Positions 40,011-50,202 of a stretch of DNA of 64,000 nucleotides are shown here, piece by piece. Made by a program: the position numbers and the translations under genes. The notes under the pieces are model-generated. The model did no database searches. It saw only the letters and a program-made list of their open reading frames with translations, and was not told where the DNA came from. The number at the start of each line of letters is the position of its first letter. The stretch's first letter is position 1. The DNA is from Tyto alba (lineage: Eukaryota; Chordata; Aves; Strigiformes; Tytonidae). The stretch covers positions 17,132,886 to 17,196,885 of the forward strand of contig NW_024881330.1 of the NCBI RefSeq assembly GCF_018691265.1. The letters run 5' to 3'.

Positions 40011-42337
40011 TCTTTCCTCTTAATACACATTATATGGTTGTATAGTGTCATTGTTTGTCAAGTGACAAACACATTTCTTAACCATAAAAGGCTGGCAAGA
40101 ACTGTGTCTTTGATTTACTGTTCCTTTACTAGATGCTTAGTTTTATTTGACTCCCTGCACTCCTCCCCCTCCAAGGTAAATTGTTTGCAAAATCCCTGAG
40201 AGGTGACACCAGTGATATTAAAAACATTAATAGGTTTTCTGTATTATTTTTAAACCCATCATTACATATTCTAGGATCATTCTGAGAAGAGACACTTATC
40301 ATACAAATATTATTTTAACTCACCATATTTTTATTTATTCCAAGCATTTTAGAGAGAACAAACCACAGAAAAATTATGCAAGATAGAATACAGAGGGCTT
40401 GCCTTTGCTCTGTGAATCTTCTGTCTTCTTTAGTCATAGTGTTAGTTTCAGGGAACTTCATCAACAATCTCTAGAAGGAATCTTAACAGTCTATGTGTTA
40501 CATTTTTAAAGCCTCCACTGCTGAGGAATAAAGAATGAAGTGTCCTACCCTACTAAGTCTGTGGGAGGACCAAAAGCTCCTACTATCTCTGTAGAAGTCT
40601 TGTCCTACCACGTACTAAATATAACTGCTCCTGATTTTCAGATCATCTTGTTCATGAGAAATTTCCACATTTGAGAAAAAGGATTACACAAATTTTTAGT
40701 GATTTTTTATTTCCTTTAAAAGCAGATGTTGCTAAAAGTTAACTCCATAAACAACGTAAGGCTGTACTGACTAAATGATGCTGAAGTGTTTAAATAGCAT
40801 TGTATCATCCCATGATTTCCTGTTATTTCTATAGCATTGCTGTACAGACATTCTTCCAACATTCATCAGAGCCAAAGAACAGGAAAGAAATAATTCAAAA
40901 TAGGACTTTCAGAAGAAAAACATAACATTATGCCATTATCAGGAACTTTAGCAGGAAATACATTTCCTTGGGTATTTTTCAGCTCCCTTCTATAAGTTTA
41001 CATGTCCTTTAAAATAAGAGTAATCTTGAAGGGCAAACCCCATCTCGTTATTGTATGTCTAAAAACTCAGTAAATGTTATCTTGGAAAGCCTCTGACACT
41101 ATTTTCTAAATATGTCTTTAGCAGATTCATGACAACATATTGACATATATTCAGGGTACTTCACATATGTAACTTGTATCATACTCCACTGACTTGCTCT
41201 GCTTTTATGGTAAGTTCTTATTTATCCCCTGTGAATAATGTCATTAGAGCTTTATTACAGGGTTTCAAAGGTAAGTTTGTTTCTCAGGTTTTTTTGGGGG
41301 GGGAACTTCTTTGGTGCAATAGCATAATGCTGACTCATATTCAACTTGTTTTTCCAAGAGTTTTCTGCAAATGCTGGGGGAAAAATAAGAGGTAATCATA
41401 CAAGCAGCAACTCAGTGAAGTAGAATATGATGAAGAACTTCATATCATTCTGTTTCCCATCCTGCCTGAATTTGCCTACAGGCACTTGAGATGGACCTTG
41501 ATAATGCAACATTCAGAGAGGACATGTGAGAGCCTCCCCCATCATGCTGTCCACAGACACTTCCGTCATTAGGCACTGACAGTCTTGCCCCCCTTTTACA
41601 GCTGAATCTTGTCCCTAATCAGCAGTCCTCAGATAGTGTCTCCTCCTACCTCTTTCTCTTTTTCTTTTCTTCTATGTAGTTTTCCATATGTTAATATCAT
41701 AAGTCAAGAGAAATCGGTATAGTGAATGTAAGCACAGTGGAATAATTAGGGTCTGTTATTGTGCTGCATCTTGCAAAGTAATCCCAAGGTGTGATTATGT
41801 CATTCCAGATAATTGGAAGCTATAATTTCATTTAGGCTATATATTTGCCTGACACATAAAACAAGGAGGCAGGAGTTGGCTGATGTGTTCTGCCAGATCA
41901 TCAGTGCTATATAACAGCAGTTTAAACATTTCATTTGGCTTCGTACTATATACCCACGGAAAATTATGTGACAGAAGAATGACAGAAGATACACAGTTGG
42001 ATGACTGTTAGGAGCACTGCAGTTTGGAGATTCTGAAGAACTCAAATTCTGAGAGTATAATCTTCCCAGACCATGTTCCTTTCGTTTTATAACCTGGATT
42101 AACATGCTAAACTAATAAAATACACTATGTGAAGATTATGCCTGTAAATCAGATGTGATTATAATTAATAATCCTCCCATTTTAAAGAGCATTTTAAGAA
42201 CTTTGAACTGCCAGTATTTAAATTAGTTCTGTTACACTCTGTAAAGCTCCATAAAATTTACAGCTTTATAAGACTAGCTTGAAGGGTTGATAGCACTGAC
42301 AGCTATTCACAGTTTGATAGACATTCTAAAGATCTTA

Positions 42338-42340
<3 letters not shown>

Positions 42341-42369
<29 letters not shown>
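42341..42369. repeat. A29 homopolymer
   Basis: Uninterrupted run of 29 A, facing a T27 run 433 bp to its right. Confidence 0.95.
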
Positions 42370-42374
<5 letters not shown>

Positions 42375-42802
42375 CTCATGTAATAGAAACAAAACCTTGT
42401 GTTTCCTTAAATGTTCCAGGCAAATTTATAACAGTCAGAAAAAAAAATAAATCCTCCTCTTCTCACTTTCTCATTATATAGAAACTGTTTAGTTTAAATT
42501 AGGGCAGAGAGCAGAGAAAATGTAACATTTTGAAGTAACTGATTGAAAGCAAATCATCTAGAAAAGGAGAGAGAGGAGATGGTATATGGAAAAAAAAGTA
42601 TGTGAGTAGGAAATATTGTGAAGTATGAGAGACAGCAGAAAATTAAATAAGGTTTAGAGCAATGGCTCCCAACTTTCAAATGAATATAGCTATTTCTCCC
42701 CAAGGCTTTGTAAGAAGAAGGAAAGTAAAGACTTTGTCAGTATTGTCAATTTTAAAAGTTATGATTTAGGTCCATGTATGACATAGAACTCCTGGACATT
42801 TC

Positions 42803-42829
42803 TTTTTTTTTTTTTTTTTTTTTTTTTTT
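42803..42829. repeat. T27 homopolymer
   Basis: Uninterrupted run of 27 T, complementary to the A29 run at 42341. Confidence 0.95.
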
Positions 42830-45800
42830 CATTTAAATTATACATCTGGGGGTAATTTTATACTCCAGTAGGATTTTAAGTTTTCAGAATGTCTTTGACA
42901 TATTTCACCTCAGTCACAATACTAAAATTTGATCTTTCTAATGAAAGTTAAGACTTTTACAGAATTTGAAGGCTGAATGAGTTGCATGGAAAAACATAAA
43001 ATACCCTTTAAAAAGTCAGAGAGATGCTCGCACTGCATCTTGTCAATCCTTGTTTAATACCTAATAAGTGTTGAGGCTCCCCAAAATTATTAAGATTCTT
43101 TAATAAGAAAAAAGAAAAATGGATATGATATTTTGTTTGGACTACACTATAGATCCTCACATCCAAGTTATTTCTGTGTAATATATCTATTGAGACTTTA
43201 TCATGTGGTAGTTTGAGTACTACAACATCTTTGACAAATGAAATCTTTCTGTGTTTCCCATCAGAACACTGCTGGAGAAAACATTTTCTTGTTCTGTTAA
43301 CATAAGGAATCTTTCTGAATCTCCCTATAAGTTCCCAGGTTTCTTCTACAATTAACTAATGAATTTTTTAACAAATATTGCAGTTAATTCTTCATAATTT
43401 ATTCTAACTGGATTTTTTTTTTCTCTTAAAAATAAAAAAGTCTTAATACACACCAAAATTATTCTGTGGTAAGATTACTGTCATTACTATCCAAGAAACT
43501 GGTCTAGATGATACAAGGGTCCCTCGCTGTTCAACAAGCTGAAAATGAAAGGCATAAACATAGGGTTAAACACTCAATGAACTGAACACTTGAAAAGATC
43601 TTATATGAACAGACGTAATGTCTGTGTTAGAGATCTCTGCACTGTCTTGGACTGAGCACACTGGTTTGTTTAAACTAAATAAAATGGATATTGCAGAATG
43701 AAATTGTAGTTGTAGCCCCTCGGCCAGTTCTTATTGATGAAATTGGAGATTTCTTCAGTGTCTAGAAATAGCATCACATAAATTGTGCCAGATACCATAG
43801 TTCTGGGCTGATATTTGTAGGTTTGGCAAGGTATGTTAGATGGATTCACTTTTCTAGATAAACATTGCACGCAGCTCAGTCCCAGATGCTTTTTCAAATC
43901 CAGAAATGTAGACAGGATCCACACAAATTCATCCCAGTAATCATGCTAAGCAAATTTTTTATTCAGAGGAGAACATTTAATTATCCCAATTCAGCAGTAA
44001 TTGGGTTCTTCTCTTTAAATAGAGCTTTAAAAGCCATTCGGACTAGAAACTGTACTATTTGTATGTACAATAACAGAAATACTGACAATTTTCCAAGTAT
44101 GGAGAAATCAATTGTAAAAGTAGATCCATTACATGTACAGACTAAAGACATTTAAACTTATGTGCTTATAAGCCTTAAATACCAAGTTGTATAACAGTAT
44201 AGCATGGGCCAAGGTTGAGCGTAGAGGACATTATCGTCACTGAGTATTTTCTTCTCTCTTTACTTCTGTATTGTTTATTTTGTTAAAGTACAGTAATGTT
44301 AAAACTATTACACTAAATTAGTCATATAAGATCTTTCTGTAGTCAATGAAGAGAAGTGAATCAGTCTTCAGTGGGGTTTATTCCTTCAGAAGACATTTGT
44401 CTGATATGAGTGAATGTCCTTATGAGAGTGTTTGTCCTTTTCACTTGGTCATAAAAGAGACTAAATGACTAGCAAAACCCAGATGTTAACTTTTAGCTGG
44501 TTAAAGTCAGGTAATAGTAATCTCACAGCCAATCCTGGACCCCTGTAAACCTGTAGATCCCATCTAGGAATCCTAGATTGGTTTACAATTTACTACTTCA
44601 CAGTCCACCCTACACAAAGAAAGTCTGTTTCTTTTTGATGAATTTTACATGTAATTCAGTTTTCCAGATAGACCAGCTATCCTTTCTGCACTAACAAGAA
44701 TTGAAAAACATCACACTAAGCTCCAAGATACAACTATTGGGAAGGCTTGTTCTCTTGGCCTTTCTGACACGAGAAGTTGTTGAAGTCCTTCTATTTTATC
44801 TTTGCTAAACAGAGAGATATGAAGGTATCACTGAAAGTTTTGCGTGTGTTCCTACAGTCTTTCACTCTAGTGTAGTTGATGCCCCTCTAGTGAAGCAGAG
44901 AAGGATGATGTGAAATGTGCAACATGCTCATGTAGGAGCTGTTAATGCAACTGAACACTACCTAGAGACAAGTACCGAGGGGCCAGAGCACCATAGTGGG
45001 TAAATGTCTTGGGGCTGACAGGTTTTTTAAAGGTTTGAAATTTATCCATTATTTACCCCTGATTCCCCTCTTTGAAATATTCTTTGATAGCTATACAGAA
45101 GTGAATTTATATCATAGGTTTCTACTCACTGAGGTGATTTATTTATATTTGAGATTTTATAAATATCTGAGGTCAGATATTTATATTTGAAAAATGCTTG
45201 AGGGAGAATTAGAGTAAAGAGGGAAGGAAATGATAGATAGTTGGGCACACACTACAAATGTAAAGTATATATGTGTTATCTTGAGAAAGCAGACTAAAAG
45301 AGATTATTTGATTTTTCCACTGAAACTTTAATGAACTAAAAATTAGAAATATCTGAATGATCTTACAAGTTGAAGTAAGTGAAAAGGGCAGGTGCATTAA
45401 GAGATATATTTCTTTATATAAAACATTTTTTTCAGGAAACGTGTTGATAATAATACAAACACAGAGGACAAAAATCAGCTTTTCTATTGAATCTAATTAT
45501 TCATTCAATTGTTTTATTGGAATTTTTGCCTAAAGACAACAGAGGATGTCAATAAGTTGTCTGGTGTAATGGAACACACAAAGTATTTTCATTACCTGTA
45601 CCTGAGAAAAAACAACCTATACAACTTTTCATATGTAGTCTTTATTGAACTGAAATTTCCTGTTCCAAAAAGAGTCAGTTAACTTATACATTTCTGCCTT
45701 ATAATTATAACTATACAGCATACTCTGAAGGAAATAAATAAAAAAATAATACTGCACAGGACCTCTAGAAGGTGGAAAGTAATCAATCAGCATTGTTAAG

Positions 45801-47545
45801 TGACTCAGAAATAAAATGATAAACATATTGAGAAATTATGTGAATAATTTCTTTCCTTAAAGATGACATAGCAATGAAATTTCAAATGTCAGCCTTCAAG
45901 TATGAGCTGTAATCACTCTATTAATCACCCATAATGAACAAATGTATTTCAGGCAGAGATATAGTCTTTTTGTAATATATTAGAGGGAATTCCAAGATGT
46001 CAATTATCACTACATTATTAGTAATATGCTGAAAATTTTGGAAGTTTAGCATACATTTCTTTAGTAATCTCATAGACATTCTTGACTGGCATCTACTACG
46101 TTTGATTATTCACTACATGAGGAAAACCATTTCAAATAGCACCCAGAATGACAGTCAATAAGGAGGGATTTACTGACTAAACTTATTCCATAACAATCCA
46201 TGTGGAATACATAACAAAAAACTGAAGAGAATTTTGATTGAAACTGCCTGCTAAAAATCTTTAGTCCTTTCTTATAAGAATGGAAAGAAAAGAAATGCTT
46301 TATTTCCCAGAGGAAGAGAAAACCACAAAAACCCAGTCAGGATTGTTAACTTCTAGGCTGCTAAAACTTCAGCCTTTATTTCCCACCATGTAGAACTGCA
46401 TGTCTAATGGCTAAATTAGTTTTTGCTACATTAAAGTATAAATAGAATTAAAATTTTAAAATCCTGAGACATGTACTTCTTTCAGCATTTATGGTAGCTG
46501 TAGTATGACATCCCTGTTAAAAATCATATATGGCGTAGAAAAGCAAAGCAAAGAAAATGGATACCTATTTTATAATATAAACACTAAACATGAAAAATGT
46601 CAATTTATAGTAGGAAACCAAGAGCAATCTCAAATTATGTCAACTATCTTATTCAAGTCCGTAACACCATTGATAATAATGTTCTACTTTTCAGCTTATT
46701 TTAAAATATATTTCATTCATAGTGCATGAATCAACAGAAATCCTTCACAAAACTGTTTATATAATAGCTCACTACACTAAGCTGTTCCTAGAAACAAACT
46801 CAAACTTGCCATTTTTTTTTTCCTTTAACTGTGGTTTTCTTTGCAGTTTTATTTTGCAAAGATGATTGTATTTCATGAGTGTCTTACAAGGTTGGGAATT
46901 TTTAGTTTTTCTTCTTTTCCCTTTTCTACAGAAAGTAGACTTGAGCCTTTTTAATTGTTCTGTTAGATTATATTCTTTACATACGTGAGTGCCTTATAAG
47001 TAGAGAAAGATAAGAGTTTAGTGTACAAGATGGTGCAAAGACAAACACAGAAAAGTAGTGTTGATCCCAATGTTTGACACCGCTTAATATAAAAGGCAAA
47101 CTCTTCCAGACATCTTCATTGTTGTTCAGAAACTAAGGAGTTTGCATATTCTTCTGCCCTGAAATAAAAGTTGTTCCGAGAAAGTTGGACGTGTCACAAA
47201 AATACATAAATCTTATCTCTATATTTACATCACACTTCTTTTCAATTACATGCCATGTCTGTCTGTATTTGAATTCCAATTTTTAATATTTTGGATCCTG
47301 TTAATCTATATGATATCATAAATAGAAAATAAAAATAAATAATTAATACATCTTCTGGAAAAGTTGGTGTTTACTATGGATGGGCATACAGGGAATTATA
47401 TTAAAATGAAAAGAATTAAGCTTCTACTTGACATAAATAAATAAAATGGCAACATTTGCAAGGCTGCCAAGTTGGGCTTTTTTATAGATTTCTTTCATAT
47501 GTGTTAAACATAAATGTTTAAATTCTGGTCAAATAACAATGAACC

Positions 47546-47641
47546 TTTCATTATATTTTCCCTCCTCTGTGCAGCTGAGAAGAGGGAGTAATAGAGTGGC
47601 TTGGCGGGCTCCTGGCTTCCAGCCAGGGTCAACCCACTACA
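47546..47641 (+). mobile_element. 3' end of the 1.1-kb ERV LTR, inverted relative to its neighbour
   Basis: A plus-strand fragment holding only the last ~96 bp of the 1.1-kb LTR: TTTCATTATATTTTCCCTCC, then GAGGGAGTAATAGAGTGGC, then CCAGCCAGGGTCAACCCA and a terminal ACTACA. It shares the variant GGGCTCCT with the minus-strand LTR that starts at 47949, whereas the 4.7-kb copy reads differently there, which suggests one provirus of origin. Its outer edge is abrupt and the rest of the LTR is missing. Confidence 0.8.
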
Positions 47642-47948
47642 ATCACATATTTAAGAACTATCATTAAAATCCACATTCATCATACAACCTTCACAAACTT
47701 CACTTACTTCAACAAAAAAGAATTCCCCACAAAAAATCAAAATGACATCATCAGAACACCAAACTAAAATTCAGAATTTACAGACAATCTATCACTTGTC
47801 CCTTCACTACAATTACAACAGAAATTCCCCACAGTCACTCTGCCCTTTGCTCTTTAACAGTGTTAAGTCTATGTTTTACCTGTTACCTCTCTCAATTACT
47901 ATCCTTATCTTACGTTCCTCATGCCCCCTGTTGGGCACCAAAAAGGTC
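47642..47948 (-). mobile_element. ERV leader fragment downstream of the LTR
   Basis: A 307-bp spacer between two LTR ends that face each other. Read on the minus strand it begins directly after the LTR terminus at 47949 and contains a primer-binding-site-like sequence at once, so it should be the untranslated leader of the provirus. It has no gag-like frame. The far side ends at the inverted LTR end (47641). Confidence 0.65.
47924..47940 (-). promoter_or_regulatory. Candidate retroviral primer-binding site (tRNA-Lys-like)
   Basis: On the minus strand, TGGTGCCCAACAGGGGG starts 8 bases after the LTR end. It starts with the obligatory TGG (complement of tRNA CCA) and is close to the tRNA-Lys-type site TGGCGCCCAAC, with a C-to-T change and two differences further in. 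The assignment is by motif comparison only. A lysine site would fit a class II element. Confidence 0.6.
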
Positions 47949-48158
47949 TGTGGTGGGTTGACCCTCGCTGGATGCTAGGAGCCCACCAAAGCCACTCTAT
48001 GACTCTTTCTGCTCAGCTGGAGAGGGGAGAGAAAATATAACAAAAGGCTCATGGGTCAAGATAGGGACAGGGAGATCACTCACCAGTTACTGTTACAGGT
48101 AAAAGAGACTCGAGTCAGGGAAATTAATTTAATTTATTGCAAATCAAATCAGAGTACA

Positions 48159-48685
48159 TGTTGGGGAAACTCCCAAGACACTTAATAAAAGAAGCAAAAT
48201 TTATTTTTATACACAATTAATCAACATTCCGCAAACATACAAACAACAGGTCCAAATGCCCATGAGAGGAGAACAAATTATCACTACACAAACTTCTGGG
48301 GTTTAACAACCACCCAAAACACCAACCACAGGTTTAATGACAATCCAAAACGCTCAGTCACTCACCTAATAAAAAGCGAGGACTCTCAACTTCAAGGAAC
48401 ATCTTAGGGCAGCGTCCCAACTAATAGGAACCCCGAGGAGTCTCCTTGGGCAACGTCCCAACCCGAGTGGAGAGCCCTTACCTGTAGCACACTGCTCTGG
48501 GTGGGACCAGCCCAAAATGGCTTCCCCCGGGACTCCATTTATACCCAAGCTGAACCTGACCTGTGGTCAATATCAGCCCCTATTGGCCAAAGACCTCAAC
48601 TACCGTAAAACCCCAAGAACAAGGGCACAAGGAAAGTTCAACAGCCAGGAAGCCACATTTTCACTAGGTGGGTGCACCTGCCACA
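48159..48685 (-). mobile_element. 527-bp solo LTR nested in the 1.1-kb LTR
   Basis: On the plus strand it begins TGTTGGGGAAACTCCC and ends GTGCACCTGCCACA, so it runs TGTGGCAGG...CCCAACA on the minus strand. It carries GGTATAAATGG as TATA box (48535-48545 reversed) and AATAAA reversed at 48200-48205. It interrupts the host LTR exactly where the other copy family reads 'CAGAGTAGGGTAATGAG'. The flanks GTACA (48154-48158) and GTAGG (48686-48690) look like a decayed 5-bp duplication. It is unrelated in sequence to the other LTRs of the window. No internal region. Confidence 0.82.
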
Positions 48686-48849
48686 GTAGGATTATGAAAA
48701 ATGAAACTAAATTTTAAAACACCATCCCCCCACCCATACCTTCTTCTTGGGCTCAACTTTATTCCTGATTTTCTCTACCTTCACCCTGCCCATGGCACAG
48801 GGAATGGGGGTTGAAGTCCATCACATATTGTCTCTGCTGCTCCTTCCTT

Positions 48850-49320
48850 CTCCAGGAGAGGACTCCTCACACTCTTCCTCTGCTCCAGCATGGGGTCCCT
48901 CCCATGGGAGACAGTCCTCCATGAACTTCTCCAATGTGAGTCCTTCTCACAGGCTACAGTTCTTCATGAACTGCTCCAGAATGGGTCCCTTCCATGGGGT
49001 GCACTCCTTCAGGAACAGACTACTCCAGCGTGGGGGTCCCTCAGGGTCACGAGTCCTGCCAACAAACCTGCTCTAGCATAGGCTCCTCTCTCTCCATAGG
49101 TCCTGCCAGGAGCCTGCTCTAGCATGGGTTCTCCATGGAGACACAGCCTCATTTGAGCGCATTCACCTGCTCCAGCATGGGGTCTTTCATGGGCTGCAGG
49201 TGAATATTGGTTCCATTGTTAGTCTTCATCGGCTTCAGGGGCACCACCTGCCTCATTGTTGTCTTCACCACAGGCAGCAGAGCAATCTCCGCTCCAATGC
49301 CAGAAACACCTCCTCATACT
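48850..49320 (-). repeat. Tandem-repeat array of the 1.1-kb LTR, second copy
   Basis: Reverse-orientation copy of the array seen at 3945-4330. Motifs such as CTGCTCCAG, CATGGGGTCC and CAGTCCTCCATGAAC recur at roughly 55-60-bp spacing. It is interrupted at its right end by the nested LTR at 49322. Confidence 0.8.
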
Positions 49321-49321
49321 C

Positions 49322-49913
49322 TGTCCTGGTTTGGGCTGAAATAGAGTTAATATTCCTTTTTGGGAACTAGATGAGTGCTGTGTTTTGGATTTAACGTTGG
49401 GTTTGGTATGAGAAGAATGCTGATAGCACACTGATGTTTTCAGCTGCTACTGAGACTTCAAGGACTCTCTGACTCCCCACGTTCTGCCTGTGCGCAAGGG
49501 CACAGGAAGCAGGGAGGGATCACAGACAGAGCACCTGACCCAAATTGGCCAATGAAATATTCCATATCATAGAACGTCATGCTCTCTATATAGAGGAGGG
49601 GTGGTCGGGAAGGAGCTCTCTCTTGCTTCCAGGATTGCGATTGAGGGATCTTGGTATCTCGAGGTCACTATCTGAGAATGGGCTGGGTATTGGTCAGTGT
49701 GTGGTGGGCAATTACATGGTGCATTGTCTGTTTATATTTTCTATTACTGTCATTATTCTCATTTTATTACCATTATTAAACCGTTCCTATCTCAACCCGC
49801 GAGTCCCCCTTTACCCCTCCAATTACCTCCCCCATTCCCAGGTAGGGGGGTGGGGAGAGGGTGGGTGATCAGCTGCAGGGTGGTTGGCTGCTGACCAGGC
49901 TCAAACCACGACA
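49322..49913 (+). mobile_element. 592-bp solo LTR nested in the 1.1-kb LTR
   Basis: A plus-strand solo LTR starting TGTCCTGGTTTGGGCTG and ending GGCTCAAACCACGACA, a near-perfect inverted terminal pair of about 12 bases. TATA-like CTATATAGAG lies near 49586 and ATTAAA near 49776. Flanks TACTC (49317-49321) and TCCTC (49914-49918) are a one-mismatch 5-bp duplication. Removing the element and one flank restores the host LTR order ACACCTCCTC...CTTCTTCACTGACC. The termini match those of the 32251 LTR, so I group them as ERVL-like by terminus and duplication length (inference). Confidence 0.9.
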
Positions 49914-50202
49914 TCCTCCTTCTTCACTGACCTTGGTGTCTGTGAGGTTTTTTCTCTTACTTCTTCCCACTGCCCTCTCCAGCTGCAGTTTCCCTTGCAC
50001 AGTTCTTTTTCCCCTTAAATATGTTATCTCAGAGGCACTACCACTGTCACTGATGGGCCCGGTTTTAGCCAGTGACAGGTCCATCTTGGAGCCAGTTGAC
50101 ATTAGCTCTATCGGATGTGGGGGAAGCTTCGAGCAGTTTCTCACAGAAACCATCCCTGTATTCCTTCATCTACTAAAACTTTTCCGCACAAACAAAATAT
50201 AT

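Larger units (their letters stand above)
40011..47545. other. Unique AT-rich intergenic DNA, no supported gene
   Basis: Seven and a half kilobases without a recognisable transposon. Two long homopolymers in opposite sense lie at 42341-42369 and 42803-42829. One minus-strand open stretch (43670-43951) is discussed as a weak exon candidate but is not called a gene. Confidence 0.65.
47949..50202 (-). mobile_element. 1.1-kb ERV LTR carrying two nested LTRs
   Basis: A second copy of the 3.6-kb LTR, on the minus strand. The plus strand begins TGTGGTGGGTTGACC and continues GAGGGGAGAGAAAATATAAC, an AT-rich block with a reversed AATAAA near 48133, the tandem-repeat array in reverse (48850-49320), and then CTTCTTCACTGACCTTGGTG and TCTACTAAAACTTTTCC near its start. 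It is split by solo LTRs at 48159-48685 and 49322-49913. Without them it is about 1.1 kb, matching the other copy (1075 bp). The end near 50202 is an estimate because the last 20 bases are diverged. The outer target duplication is not recoverable because the left flank is retroviral. The 107-130-codon frames within it are not genes. Confidence 0.88.
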
